Part shown: positions 42,482 to 52,555 of the stretch, piece by piece
How the letters are laid out: each line of letters starts with the position of its first letter
Numbering within the stretch: position 1 is the stretch's first letter
NCBI GenBank assembly: GCA_937872925.1
Contig: CALMUT010000016.1
Span: 1 to 64,000, forward strand
DNA: 64,000 nt
From: an uncultured Myxococcales bacterium
Lineage (GTDB): Bacteria; Myxococcota_A; Polyangia; Polyangiales; Polyangiaceae
Direction: 5' to 3'
Position numbers and translations under genes: made by a program
The notes under the pieces: generated by a model
Databases searched by the model: none
What the model was told of the DNA's origin: nothing
Seen by the model: the letters and a program-made list of their open reading frames with translations, nothing else

Positions 42482-44725
42482 TCAGGCCAACACGTTTTCC
42501 TGCCCGGAATCCACCGTGAACATGCAGCTCGAGCGCGTGGTTTCGACCATGCGTCGCACGAAGTCCATGTTGAAGTCTTTGGGCATGCCCATGATGTCCA
42601 TGTCGCTCTGCGGTACTTGGGCCAAGCTCGACTCAAAGTCGCCTACGAATACCAGGCTGTGAGCGTGGCCAGGGATGCGGGCCAAGTCGCGGAGCTCTTC
42701 CAGGTATTGTTCGGCCAACGCTCGTTGGCCTTCTTCCGAGGCGATGCAGATCAAGTTGACGTCGGCGTTCCAGCCCCGGCCTAGGCGGTAGCCCAACAGC
42801 ATGCCCAGATTCATGTTCCCCCGGCTGAGGGTTTGCTCCACGCTTTCCCCCAACAGCGGGGGGCGCAGCCAGATGTTCACGACGGCCGTACGCCCAAGTC
42901 CAGCCTTAGGATGCAGGCCGAGTAGAGTCACGCCGACCTTTAATCGGACCGCCTCTTGGATCAGAGCTTGAAGCTCCGGGTAACGGGCTGGGTCTTCCGG
43001 CAAGCTGACGAGCAGCACATTGGGGCGAAAGAACGCGCTCTTGAGCGCCTGCAGCCCCGCGGTAGTGCCCATGACGTAGCCGCCGGAATCGATCACGCTC
43101 CAGGTCGAGAATACATCGCGCTTGCGCAGGCTCATGCCGAGGTTTTCCACGCGCGGCGTGAGATCGTGCACCGTCTCTTTGTCGGCGATCCCGAGCAGCT
43201 TCACGCTGCCGCTGGGTTGGCACATATCAACCACCAAGCGAAACTCACCGCGCAGCTCCGCGCCGTCGGCTACGGGCACCAAAAAGCTCGGCTTCCAAGC
43301 GCGGCTGGTACTGATACCAAGCTCCGTGCACTTGCTGGCGGCCCACTCGGCGAAGGCCACAAAAATGCCGCTACGCACATCGTCGCTGCGACGGGTGAGG
43401 CGCCGCTGCATGATCCAAAAGTACAGCGCAACCACCAACCCCCAGGCAACCAAGCTGAAGGTGGGATTTACGATGAACATCGCGAAAAGACAGCCCACGG
43501 TTCCAAGCAGCGGTACCCACCTGGGCAGGCGCAGGGTTGGCCGAAAACTCACCAACCCCAAGCTGGATTCCACCAGCATGACCACGTTGATCACCGCGTA
43601 GGCAATCAGAAAAAAACCGGAGATCAGGGGCGCGATGGCGTTGAGGTTCCGCAGCATCAACGCGCCCAAGACGATGAGCCCCGTTAGCAGCATCGCGTTG
43701 CGTGGCTCCCCGCTTTTGGAGACCTTTGCCAACCCTTCGCCGCGGGGCACCAGGCCGTCCTTGGCCAGCGCCAAGAGGATGCGCGGAGCGCCCACGAGGG
43801 AGGCAAGCGCGGAAGAGAACGTCGCGCCCAGGAGACCAGCCAGCACCACGGGACCGTAGAGCGATCGGTCGATCATGATGGTGTAGTTGCTGGTGAGTTC
43901 TTCGGGCGTTCCGGCGCGGGCGGACCACACCGCCAACAGAAAGTACACGACGGTGCTGATGCCGATGGCGGCGAGCGTTCCCAGGGGGATGCTCTTGCGC
44001 GGGTTCTTGAGCTCCCCGCTCATGTTGGCGCCGGCCATGATCCCTGTTGCGGCCGGAAAGAACACGGCGAATACCGCCCAGAAATTCGTGCCAGAAAAGG
44101 AGTTCTCCGGCGAGCCGCGGAACGTGCCCCAGGCTTTGATCTCTGCACCGTTGCGCCACACGTCCATGTTCCCCAAAACGACGAACAGCGACGCGATGAT
44201 GACGAGCATCACGAGGTATTGGATCCGAAACGCCAACCCCGCGCTGACATAGGCGATGGCAAACACCGCAGCGAAGGACGCCAGATCGACGAGCAGCGGA
44301 TTGTGGTGTGGAAAGATCCAGTTCCACCCCTCGCGGAAGCCGAAGATGTACATGGCGACGGCGAGCGCCTGAGAGAGGTACAGCGGCACCCCAACACTGC
44401 CGCCGATCTCCAGGCCCAGGGACTTGGAGATGATCGCGTAGGGCCCGCCTGCACCCAAGCGAGTGTTGGTCGCGATGGACGAAAGCGACAGGCCCGTGGC
44501 GGTCGTGATTCCGATGGCCAGTAGAATCACCAACGAGCCGCCCAACAGACCACCGTTGCCCACCACCCAAGGCAGGCGCAGGTACATGATCACGCCGAGG
44601 ATTGTCAGCAGCGTGGGCGTGAAGACGCCACCGAAGGTTCCGTACAGACGCACTGTGGGCTTCGCTTCGGTCACGATGGGAGAGCCTTCCACAGGAAGGT
44701 CGCCGACTGGTGTGGATTGCGCCAT
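42482..44725 (-). CDS. SLC12-type cation-chloride cotransporter family protein
   Basis: 747 residues from ATG 44725; the frame is open to 44833. The first about 480 residues form some twelve membrane segments with the APC fold (FGGVFTPTLLTILGVIMYLRLPWVVGN, GAGGPYAIISKSLGLEIGGSVG, GANMSGELKNPRKSIPLGT), close to the Na-K-Cl/K-Cl cotransporters. A soluble C-terminal domain of about 260 residues follows (LLVSLPEDPARYPELQ, NLGMLLGYRLGRGW), as in eukaryotic relatives. Probable role in ion or amino-acid transport; ion specificity cannot be read. Confidence 0.82.
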   Translation of the reverse strand: MAQSTPVGDLPVEGSPIVTEAKPTVRLYGTFGGVFTPTLLTILGVIMYLRLPWVVGNGGLLGGSLVILLAIGITTATGLSLSSIATNTRLGAGGPYAIISKSLGLEIGGSVGVPLYLSQALAVAMYIFGFREGWNWIFPHHNPLLVDLASFAAVFAIAYVSAGLAFRIQYLVMLVIIASLFVVLGNMDVWRNGAEIKAWGTFRGSPENSFSGTNFWAVFAVFFPAATGIMAGANMSGELKNPRKSIPLGTLAAIGISTVVYFLLAVWSARAGTPEELTSNYTIMIDRSLYGPVVLAGLLGATFSSALASLVGAPRILLALAKDGLVPRGEGLAKVSKSGEPRNAMLLTGLIVLGALMLRNLNAIAPLISGFFLIAYAVINVVMLVESSLGLVSFRPTLRLPRWVPLLGTVGCLFAMFIVNPTFSLVAWGLVVALYFWIMQRRLTRRSDDVRSGIFVAFAEWAASKCTELGISTSRAWKPSFLVPVADGAELRGEFRLVVDMCQPSGSVKLLGIADKETVHDLTPRVENLGMSLRKRDVFSTWSVIDSGGYVMGTTAGLQALKSAFFRPNVLLVSLPEDPARYPELQALIQEAVRLKVGVTLLGLHPKAGLGRTAVVNIWLRPPLLGESVEQTLSRGNMNLGMLLGYRLGRGWNADVNLICIASEEGQRALAEQYLEELRDLARIPGHAHSLVFVGDFESSLAQVPQSDMDIMGMPKDFNMDFVRRMVETTRSSCMFTVDSGQENVLA

Positions 44726-44864
44726 GGACGCGTCGTCTCGGACTGTGGACACGGCCGCGCGGCGGCGGGTCACATGCCGGTGCCACGCGGACCAGCGCTC
44801 CCCGCCGGGGGATGCCAGGCCGCTGTAGGGCAAACTCTGCGCTTTGCTTGGGAAATCTCCCGCG

Positions 44865-46442
44865 CTAGTCCGAGGTTGGAAGGACCGGCGGTAAAGCGGC
44901 CAGGCGATCCTGAATGTCGACGGTCAAGCGGCTCTCGGTACCAAGATCGGCGCGCCTGGAAGCGGCGTCTTGGGCGTGGCTGCGCCACCACGCCCGCGCG
45001 TCAGTGACGGTCCAGTCGAGCGCGTCTACGGCCTCCAAGGCGTCGGCAAACTCCGCGCCGCTCTGGCAGCGCGCTGCAGGGTCCTTCGCCAGCGCGTCCA
45101 GAATCACTTTTGCGAGTTCCGGGTGGGCGGGGCCGCCATCCGCCGCTGTCAACGCCGGGGGCGTTGCGGTCAGGTGTTGTGAACAGATTTCGACGACGGA
45201 GCTGCCAGAAAACACTTCATGACCGGCAAGCAGAAAGTAGCCCACGGCGGCCAACGCATACACATCCGCGGGCGGCCCCACCTCGTCCGGCGATCGAATG
45301 GCTTCCGGCGCCATGTAGTGCGGCGTACCCACGATAGCGTTGTTCAAGGTGAGCTTCGGGGCGTCTTTGGGCGCAGCCGCGTCTTTGACTAGACCGAAGT
45401 CGAGGACTTTCACGGTGTCCGGGACTCCTCCACGATCGCACAGCATGATGTTAGCCGGCTTGATATCGCGATGCACGATGCCGCGAGCGTGCGCCTCGGC
45501 CAGGGCGTGGGCAGCTTGCAACAGGATGCTACGCACGCGCCCCGGGGGCACCGGCCCGTAGTCGCGCACCAGCGCTTCGAGCTCGAGGCCGTCCAAGTAC
45601 TCCATGGCGTAGTAGAATTGTCCGTCCGGCGTGCGACCGTAGTCGTAGATGTACACACTGTTCGGATGCTCCAAGCGGCTGGTTTCGCGCACCTCCCGCT
45701 CGAAGCGACTCAGCGCAGCTTCGCCGATCTTGTCGCTGCGCAAGAGCTTGATCGCCGTGCGCCGGCGCAGCAATACATGCGTGGCTTCGTAGACCACGCC
45801 CATGCCGCCCTCGCCCAGCTTGCGCAGCAGCTCGTACTGCCCCAGGCGCTGAGCGGCACGCACTTCCTGCCGCAATCCGTAAATGACCTTCGAGATCACC
45901 ATGCTCACAAAGACGAAGGAGGCTCCCGCGGCAGTACCCCACACAGCCATGATCCAGGAGAGGTCCGAGATTGTGCGCAGCAGTAGCGCGTTGGCACCGA
46001 TCGAGATCGCCCCAACCACGAAGGTGCGCAGCACTGGACTGGGGACCAGCGCGGCCCGCAGGGTGAGCGCCAGGGAAATCATCAGCGTCGCGAAGAGCCC
46101 ACCGGAGAAAGGAACGAAAGAATTCAGGTGCACGTAGATCAAGCTGAGAACGGCCGTGCCCGCACTCTCGATCCCGATCAGCATCCACCTCCGCGGCTGC
46201 CACCGCCACACCACGATGGCCGTGGCGATCAAGAAGCCCGTCACGGCACCTCGAAACGGCCGCACCGCTTCCGCATGCGCCAGGAGCGCCGGCGGCGGCT
46301 CGAAGTCGCTGAACAACAGCAGCCCTGCCACCAGGTAGAAGACCAGATCGACGACGAGCAGCACGGAGATGTACAGGCGCACGCGCCGGTGCAGGAAGTC
46401 TTCGTCCACGGCCGAAGCTGCGCCCAACCAGTGCCGTCGCAT
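44865..46442 (-). CDS. Membrane Ser/Thr protein kinase, kinase domain at the C-terminus
   Basis: 525 residues. About six hydrophobic segments fill residues 20-195, then a Hanks-type kinase at about 205-465 with LGEGGMGVVYEA, AIKLL, HRDIKPANIML, DFGLVKD and GTPHYMAPEA, all catalytic residues intact. The N-terminal integral-membrane domain before a cytoplasmic kinase differs from the usual kinase-TM-sensor order and may sense a membrane signal. Divergent from the TerB-like gene. Confidence 0.9.
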   Translation of the reverse strand: MRRHWLGAASAVDEDFLHRRVRLYISVLLVVDLVFYLVAGLLLFSDFEPPPALLAHAEAVRPFRGAVTGFLIATAIVVWRWQPRRWMLIGIESAGTAVLSLIYVHLNSFVPFSGGLFATLMISLALTLRAALVPSPVLRTFVVGAISIGANALLLRTISDLSWIMAVWGTAAGASFVFVSMVISKVIYGLRQEVRAAQRLGQYELLRKLGEGGMGVVYEATHVLLRRRTAIKLLRSDKIGEAALSRFEREVRETSRLEHPNSVYIYDYGRTPDGQFYYAMEYLDGLELEALVRDYGPVPPGRVRSILLQAAHALAEAHARGIVHRDIKPANIMLCDRGGVPDTVKVLDFGLVKDAAAPKDAPKLTLNNAIVGTPHYMAPEAIRSPDEVGPPADVYALAAVGYFLLAGHEVFSGSSVVEICSQHLTATPPALTAADGGPAHPELAKVILDALAKDPAARCQSGAEFADALEAVDALDWTVTDARAWWRSHAQDAASRRADLGTESRLTVDIQDRLAALPPVLPTSD

Positions 46443-46520
46443 TCGCGTAACTATGGCGATCTGCAGTGAAATACCAAGGGCAGATGCAGCGCGGACACTG
46501 AAAATGCTAGCGTGCTCCTC

Positions 46521-46973
46521 ATGTCGCTCTCCCTACCCCGCGAGTCGTTCCTTGCCATCACCGGCGTTGCCTGGGCGGATGGTTGGATGAAAAAAACTGA
46601 GATTGCCGGGCTGCTGCGTGCAGCAGAAGCATGCGGGCTGTCCGGTGAGGACCTCGCCGCTGTCGAAGCAGCAACCAAGCAAGGCGTGGAGCTGGACAGC
46701 GTGGACCTGAGCGACATGAACGGCTGGGAGCGCGCGCTGACCTACGCCATCGCGAACTGGCTCGCGAAACTCGATGGCGTCACGAACGCCCAGGAGCTGA
46801 AACACCTCAACGCTTTGGGCAGCCGTCTCGACCTGCCCAAAGAGAAGCTGGCGTTTGCGGCGTCCGCAGCCTTCGACATCGCTTGCCTGCCGGACGGCCA
46901 TCGCCCTGAGAAGTACGACTTCGACGCGCTGGCGGTACGGCTCAAGGAAAAGCTCCCCTCCCTCGCGCAATAA
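46521..46973 (+). CDS. Small TerB-like helical protein
   Basis: 150 residues from ATG 46521 (a GTG lies 9 bp upstream in frame). All-helical, acidic, with an AWADGWMKKTEIAGLLRAAEACGL start and a second LAKLDGVTNAQELKHLNALGSRL unit that reads like the two D-x-x-hydrophobic repeats of TerB-type domains. No signal peptide or membrane segment. Function unknown. Confidence 0.6.
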   Translation: MSLSLPRESFLAITGVAWADGWMKKTEIAGLLRAAEACGLSGEDLAAVEAATKQGVELDSVDLSDMNGWERALTYAIANWLAKLDGVTNAQELKHLNALGSRLDLPKEKLAFAASAAFDIACLPDGHRPEKYDFDALAVRLKEKLPSLAQ

Positions 46974-47121
46974 CCGAAGCCTGCGCACGCTTCCTGCCTT
47001 GGCCTGAGCGGCGTGGTTTGGCGCGTAGTTTTCACTCGCAGGGATACCCCTCACGCCGATTCTGCGTTAGGACCGCGGCGCTAGCGCCTGCGAAAGTTCG
47101 CGCCGGTGCTGAGGGAGGAAC

Positions 47122-49059
47122 ATGAGCGCAGCTGTCGCCGATGCCGCCAAAGACGGAAACGTAGAAAAGTCGGACCTCTTCCCACCGGGGATCCCGTTCA
47201 TCGTCGGGAACGAGGGCGCGGAACGCTTCAGCTACTACGGGATGCGCGCCATTCTGTATGTGTACCTGGCCGCGCTGTACGTGCATTTCGTTCCCGAGGC
47301 GCAGCTGGCACCCGAGGCCGCCTCCGCGGCGAAAGCGCAGGCAACGGCCGTCGCGCACTTGTTCATGGCAGGGGTGTACGCCTTCCCAATGATTGGCGCG
47401 ATCTTGGCAGATCGCATGCTCGGCAAGTACCCGGTGATCCTCTGGGTATCGCTTATCTACGTCGCCGGGCACGCCGTGCTCGCGGTCGCCGGTCGTTTCG
47501 CCGAATGGCAGAACTACCCCGCAGCGCAGTTCGGCATGTACGCCGGCTTGGCATTGATCGCAGTTGGCTCCGGAGGAATCAAGCCTTGCGTGTCTGCCAA
47601 CGTGGGCGATCAGTTCACCAGCAAGAACTCGCATCTCGTCAGCAAGGTCTTTCAGATCTTCTACTTCATCATCAACTTCGGCTCGTTCTTCTCGACCTTG
47701 CTCACGCCACTGCTCTACGCCTGGTTCGGTGCTGAGGTTGCCTTTGGCGTGCCCGGCGTGTTCATGGGCCTCGCCACGATCTTGTTCTGGATGGGCCGCG
47801 GGCGCTTCGTGAAGGTGCCGCCGAAGCCCGGTGGAAAGCTCGGCGCGCTCGACTTCTTCTCGAGCATGCTGCTGTTCACTCCTGTGATCGCGATCATCGT
47901 CGCGGTCTTCGTGCAGGGCGACCACTTCAAGGCCACGGAAAAGGGCACAATGAGCGGCGCCGAGTTCTACTTCACATACTTGCGCGAATACACCGCGCAC
48001 TTGGCCGCGTCTTCTTGGCACTATTTTCTGATCTCGGCGGGCCTGGTCGTGCTTGGTCTGTACCTGTTCCAGTTGCGTCAAAAGAAGGAAGAAGACGCTG
48101 GCTTTCTGGCGGTGCTGCTGTACGCACTGCAACAGCGCGGCACTCGCAAAGAAGGCGAAGGCTTTTTCGAGCCCGCGCGGAAAAAGTACGGAGACGAAGC
48201 CGCCGAAGGGCCGCCGGCGGTGCTGCGCATCGTGTTGGTATTCAGCATGGTCAGCGTGTTCTGGGCGCTCTTCGATCAGCACGCCTCCACGTGGATCGAA
48301 CAAGCCAAGCAGATGAACCGCACCATCACTGTGCCTTACTGGTTTGGGCGCTACGTGGTGGCGGCGACCATCGCGATGGCGTTGTTCGGCGGCACGTGGC
48401 TGCTGCTTTGGGTGTCCAACATCCAGGTTCCAAAGAAGGTCACCAGCGGCGTCGTTGGCGTGGTCGTCGTTTCCGGCGTCGCCGCTGCCATCGCTGACTT
48501 CACCGGCAAACAGACGACCCTGGTGGAGCTGAAGGCCGCGCAAATTGCGGCTCTCAATCCGTTGATGGTCATGATGATCATCCCGGGCCTGAACTACCTA
48601 GTGTACCAAAGGTTGGACAAACGCGGCATCACGATCCGCCCACTGCAGAAGATGACCACGGGCATGTTCTTGTCTGCAGTAGCCTTCGCAGGGGCGGCAT
48701 TGCTTCAGGCCCGCGTGGAGGCGTTGGCTGCAGCCGGCGCCCAGGTGCACGTGCTGTGGCAAGTCGGTCAGTACATCATTATGACGACCGCCGAGGTCCT
48801 GGTCAGCGTCACGGGTCTTGAGTTCGCCTACACCCAGGCGCCCCGACGCATGAAGAGCACCATCATGGGCTTCTGGCTGCTCGGGGTCACCTTCGGCAAC
48901 GTGCTTGTGGCGTTTATGGCCCCCATGCAGACGATCTTGACGCTCAGTCAGTTTTTCTGGGTGTTCACCGCCCTGATGACCGTTGCCTCCGTCGTATTCG
49001 CCGTCATGGCGTATTTCTACAAGGGCAAGTCCTACATGCAGGACACTGCCGAGGCGTGA
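47122..49059 (+). CDS. Proton-dependent oligopeptide transporter (POT family)
   Basis: 645 residues with a clear GGAGGA ribosome-binding site. The POT signature is near the N-terminus (GNEGAERFSYYGMRAILYVYL in positions about 28-48) with conserved ExxERFxYYG. About fourteen hydrophobic segments. It takes up di- and tripeptides with protons in the inner membrane. The last 28 bp overlap the convergent orphan gene. Confidence 0.92.
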   Translation: MSAAVADAAKDGNVEKSDLFPPGIPFIVGNEGAERFSYYGMRAILYVYLAALYVHFVPEAQLAPEAASAAKAQATAVAHLFMAGVYAFPMIGAILADRMLGKYPVILWVSLIYVAGHAVLAVAGRFAEWQNYPAAQFGMYAGLALIAVGSGGIKPCVSANVGDQFTSKNSHLVSKVFQIFYFIINFGSFFSTLLTPLLYAWFGAEVAFGVPGVFMGLATILFWMGRGRFVKVPPKPGGKLGALDFFSSMLLFTPVIAIIVAVFVQGDHFKATEKGTMSGAEFYFTYLREYTAHLAASSWHYFLISAGLVVLGLYLFQLRQKKEEDAGFLAVLLYALQQRGTRKEGEGFFEPARKKYGDEAAEGPPAVLRIVLVFSMVSVFWALFDQHASTWIEQAKQMNRTITVPYWFGRYVVAATIAMALFGGTWLLLWVSNIQVPKKVTSGVVGVVVVSGVAAAIADFTGKQTTLVELKAAQIAALNPLMVMMIIPGLNYLVYQRLDKRGITIRPLQKMTTGMFLSAVAFAGAALLQARVEALAAAGAQVHVLWQVGQYIIMTTAEVLVSVTGLEFAYTQAPRRMKSTIMGFWLLGVTFGNVLVAFMAPMQTILTLSQFFWVFTALMTVASVVFAVMAYFYKGKSYMQDTAEA

Positions 49060-51722
49060 GGCGCGCCGGCGTGTCGGAGTATTTGGCTGAGCCATTGCTC
49101 TGGAAGCGCAGCGGCGGTCGGAAGCGCAGAAAACGTGAAGTGAACCCCAGACGCCAAGGCGGCGGCTGCGCTTTTCGCCTCGCGGTGGCCAACTAGCTCG
49201 CAGCGGTACACCGTGCGCGTGCGGACGCGGGCACGGCCCCGGTGATCCAGAGCGCGCTCCCTCCGCGTCCGACGTGTGGCGCGGGCATCCATGTCCCGGA
49301 GGGCGCGCTCGGCGGCGGCCAACTTAGGCAGTAAGCTCAGCGGCGGATAGCTTGAAAGCACGTCACTGACCACGCGCTCGGCTTCCGTATCGTTCTTCGC
49401 GGTCGCCACTCGAAAAGAGCGGAGCCGCGCCTGCACCGCTAAAGGCGAGGTCTGCAGGATGTCGCCGACAGCTGCGCCCGCAAGCCTGCATTGTAGGTGA
49501 TGTGCCAGCCGGCGTAAGAGCTGCTCTTGGCTCAGCGGTCCCAGGCTGGGCTCGTCCTCGATGCTGCCAGTTGCCGTGGCAACCAACTCCAAAGCCGCAG
49601 CGAGCAACTCGTCTTGACTGGCTCGAACGCCGAATCGATCTGCCAGGCAGATGCGCACGCTCCGCAGCGCGTCTTCAGCCTGGCCCCGGTTCAACACGCC
49701 GCAGACGGGCGCAGAGGAATGTTCGCCAGCACCGGTTCGGATGGCGTCCACGGCGCGCTTGAAGTCTGTCGCGACGTTGCTCAGCGCCCGCCGCGCGTCA
49801 CTGTCCGCCAGAGTCGGCACACAGTTCAGGCAGCGCAGCCCGAAGGAGGCCAGCAACGCGCGATAGTGGGCGATGCGCTCGGGCACGGGCCCCCGCTCGG
49901 CGGAGCTCGGGGCAGCGGCGCGAGCCAGCTCGCCGGGGGACACCGCAGCGCTTTCCTGCGCGATCCAAGGTTGGGTGGGGCGGTCTTGTTCCAGGATGGC
50001 AAGCATGGCCGCAGCGTCCACGGCGACGGCCAAGAGTTTCTGCACACCATGCCGCTCGAGAGCTGCCCAGGCAGCGCGCTTGGCTTCCGCAGCTTCACTC
50101 TGCAAACCGCCCAGCGTAGCTTCGCCATTGACTCCTGCCGATGTCGGGCGCGCCCGGTACGGCGACCCATGCTCACCGGGCGCAGCCGGCTGCTGCGGCC
50201 CCTTGGCCCATAGTTGTTCTCGAACCTCGGGAAACGCGGCGTCGCTGGCGCGGCGGACGTCGAGCAGACACGCCAGCAACACCACGCGCAGTGGGGCAGC
50301 CGGCGCGAGCGCAGTCTCGTCGGCGGCCCTTGCAGCACCCACCGCCCGCGCAGCCGCCGCCGCGCTTCGCAGCGCATTGTGAAGTCGCAGCACGGGGTGG
50401 ACCGCAAACGCCCGGCGCACGGCGAGCCGCACCCATTCCTCCGCCCACTGGGACTCGCCTTCTTCACGGGCCAGCGACGCCCGCAAGCGCTCCAAGTCCT
50501 GGGCACCGCTTGTGCCGGAAGCGGCGGCCTGCTGTAGCTCGTGAGCTGCCGTGACGGACTCCAATTGCTCCCGTGCCAACGCGGCCGCCGCGGCGCGCAA
50601 GTCGTCGCCCGCGTCGAGGGCCTGAGCCGCCCGCGTGAAGATCTCGGTTTCCGAAAGTGGCGCCCAGCCGAACTTCCAATGCTCCGCGGGTGGATCGAGC
50701 CGCGCGCCACGCACTGCCTGGCGCGCGGCGTCACCGGCCAGTCTCCTGGCAACCACGCTCAGGTTGACCCCGGGAGCCCACACTGCGGCCAGGTCGTTGG
50801 CGATGGCGTCGAGTTCCATGGCGGCGCTGAGGCTCTCGCGCGGTGCAACGACGCTGCGATCGGCGAGCACTCGGTCTATCAGCCACTCGATGCGGAACAC
50901 AACGCCCAGCGGCACGAAGTCGTCGCGCCTGACCAGGTCTTGTTCTGCCAGGACTACAAGCGCGTCGTATTCGCCGCGCCGAAGGTCCGTTTCGGCTCGC
51001 GCGGCCTCCGCGCTCAGTTCGCGCTCCGAGTCCAAGGGGTTGAGTCGATCCCAGAATCCAACCCGACCGCCGATGGCAGTCGCCCGGGCCTGCGCCTCGC
51101 GCATGTTCGCGCTGGCCACGCGCAGTCGCGAAAGGAGCTGAGCGTGCCCGCGCTGGCGCAACGCGTCCCCGGCGCATTGTCCGATGCGCGTGTGTGGTCC
51201 TTGCGGACGCGGTGGGTCCAGGCGAACCGGCGGCGTCTCCGGCGACTCCGGCGACTCCAAAAGCTCCGCGTCGAGCTCGCGTAGGCGCCGCTCGAGCTCC
51301 GCGTGTTGCGGCGCGGGATCACGAATCGAGGCAAAACTCAAACACACTGCTGGACGCGTGCGCTGCCGGCGGGCATTGGCCTGCGCCTGTAACCGGCGGA
51401 CGCTTTTCAGCTTTTCCTCGAGCTTACCAATACTGTCTCGACACTGCTCGACCGCACGCTGCAGCGTGATGCACTCTTCGATCCGCGCGCGGGGCGGGCG
51501 GGCGTCGCCCCGAAGCGCCGCAGCTTCGATCTGCTCGCGCGCCCGGCGCAGAGAAGCGGTCGCAACCGTCTGGCGGCGGCGAACCTCCCTCATGGTTCGC
51601 AGCAACTCAGCAGTGAGGTCCGCGTACGCCTGAGGTGAATCCGCCGGCTGTTCCGAAACCGCCTCGTCGTCGGAGAGCAGCAGTGCCTGGACGCGTTGCT
51701 CGAGTTCGTCCATCCCGTGCAT
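49032..51722 (-). CDS. Large orphan protein with N-terminal coiled coil
   Basis: 896 residues. Not recognised. The N-terminal 150 residues are rich in Arg, Glu, Gln and Leu heptads (QRVQALLL, EKLKSVRRLQAQANARRQR) and look like coiled coil. The rest is a long Ala/Arg/Leu-rich helical protein with no signal peptide, membrane segment or catalytic motif that I can see. A second in-frame ATG lies 9 bp downstream (51713). Codon pattern and length support a real gene. The 3' end overlaps the POT gene tail to tail by 28 bp. Confidence 0.7.
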   Translation of the reverse strand: MHGMDELEQRVQALLLSDDEAVSEQPADSPQAYADLTAELLRTMREVRRRQTVATASLRRAREQIEAAALRGDARPPRARIEECITLQRAVEQCRDSIGKLEEKLKSVRRLQAQANARRQRTRPAVCLSFASIRDPAPQHAELERRLRELDAELLESPESPETPPVRLDPPRPQGPHTRIGQCAGDALRQRGHAQLLSRLRVASANMREAQARATAIGGRVGFWDRLNPLDSERELSAEAARAETDLRRGEYDALVVLAEQDLVRRDDFVPLGVVFRIEWLIDRVLADRSVVAPRESLSAAMELDAIANDLAAVWAPGVNLSVVARRLAGDAARQAVRGARLDPPAEHWKFGWAPLSETEIFTRAAQALDAGDDLRAAAAALAREQLESVTAAHELQQAAASGTSGAQDLERLRASLAREEGESQWAEEWVRLAVRRAFAVHPVLRLHNALRSAAAAARAVGAARAADETALAPAAPLRVVLLACLLDVRRASDAAFPEVREQLWAKGPQQPAAPGEHGSPYRARPTSAGVNGEATLGGLQSEAAEAKRAAWAALERHGVQKLLAVAVDAAAMLAILEQDRPTQPWIAQESAAVSPGELARAAAPSSAERGPVPERIAHYRALLASFGLRCLNCVPTLADSDARRALSNVATDFKRAVDAIRTGAGEHSSAPVCGVLNRGQAEDALRSVRICLADRFGVRASQDELLAAALELVATATGSIEDEPSLGPLSQEQLLRRLAHHLQCRLAGAAVGDILQTSPLAVQARLRSFRVATAKNDTEAERVVSDVLSSYPPLSLLPKLAAAERALRDMDARATRRTRRERALDHRGRARVRTRTVYRCELVGHREAKSAAAALASGVHFTFSALPTAAALPEQWLSQILRHAGAPHASAVSCM

Positions 51723-51786
51723 GTTCGACGTGACCGGACATCGGCGTCAAGAACGCGGCATACGGGTCGCACGGTTCCTGCAGCGA

Positions 51787-52461
51787 CTACTTGTAGTTCT
51801 GCACCGCCCAGCTACCCGCAGAGCTGAAGCCGCAGGCGACTTTGGTGAACCACTTGGCGCTCATGTTCACGTAGTGCCCACATACATCGCCGGTTTGGGA
51901 ACCGTAGAAGTCGCAACCGGTACAGCCCCCGGGGCCGGTGCATTGATCGCAACCCGCGCAGCCGGCCTTGTCCTTTTCGTTCCACATGCTGTTCAGGCAG
52001 CCAGTGATGCCGCCGCCCAAGCATTCGTTCTGACCGGAACCCCCATCACAACCGAATTTCTTGGAGCTCCAGGCGCCGTGCGCCTTTCCGGTCTTGTTGT
52101 CGTCAGTGGCTTGCAGGTCCGCGCAGTTTTCGCCATCGGTCCAACGCTGCAAGGGCGGCAGGCTCTTGGTCGCGCGCAGCTGATTGATGGTATCCACGCA
52201 GGCCTGCCGTTGCGCCGCGAACGGATCGGCGCTGGACGCACCTCCGCTCGACGCGCCGCCACTCGATGCGCCGCCACTCGACGCGCCGCCACTCGACGCG
52301 CCACCGCTGGCGCCGCCACCTGCACCCGTACCGCCAACGGCGAAACCGCCTGTGCCCGAGGACCCCGCGTCCTCGAAGGACAGTTCGTCGTATCCGAGCA
52401 CGTTACTGCAAGCTACCAGCGCTGGCAGCCCAAGCAGCACAACGTAGCAACGACCCAGCAT
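51787..52461 (-). CDS. Lipoprotein with CAP/SCP-like domain
   Basis: 224 residues. Lipobox LVACS (Cys18), then a Gly/Ala/Ser linker made of GGASS repeats (about 50-77). The C-terminal domain resembles CAP (CRISP/PR-1) proteins: CVDTINQLRATKSLPPLQRW, ENCADLQATDDNKTGKAHGAW, GHYVNMSAKWFTKVACGF and WAVQNYK. It is Cys-rich with likely disulfides. Secreted surface protein of unknown function. Confidence 0.72.
   Translation of the reverse strand: MLGRCYVVLLGLPALVACSNVLGYDELSFEDAGSSGTGGFAVGGTGAGGGASGGASSGGASSGGASSGGASSGGASSADPFAAQRQACVDTINQLRATKSLPPLQRWTDGENCADLQATDDNKTGKAHGAWSSKKFGCDGGSGQNECLGGGITGCLNSMWNEKDKAGCAGCDQCTGPGGCTGCDFYGSQTGDVCGHYVNMSAKWFTKVACGFSSAGSWAVQNYK
52247..52306. repeat. 15-bp tandem repeat coding for GGASS linker units
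   Basis: Four tandem copies of a 15-bp unit, CTCGACGCGCCGCCA with one C-to-T and one end variant, inside the CAP-domain lipoprotein gene. They encode the GGASS linker units. Copy number can change in frame by slippage, altering linker length only. Confidence 0.85.
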
Positions 52462-52555
52462 GGACCTATGATGCGCGATCCTATCGTCTGCGTCGAGGCG
52501 CCAGCCTAGGGGAACTTGGGGGATATGCTGCGAAATGGGTCGGGCACCGCGCCGT

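Noticed and set aside
43371-44786. 471-residue minus-strand frame overlapping the cotransporter in another frame
   Set aside because: Arg/His-rich and without hydrophobic pattern, while the alternative frame encodes an intact SLC12-like transporter.
47032-48543. 503-residue minus-strand frame opposite the POT transporter
   Set aside because: His/Arg/Glu-rich low-complexity translation with no family features, opposite a clear POT gene with a strong ribosome-binding site.
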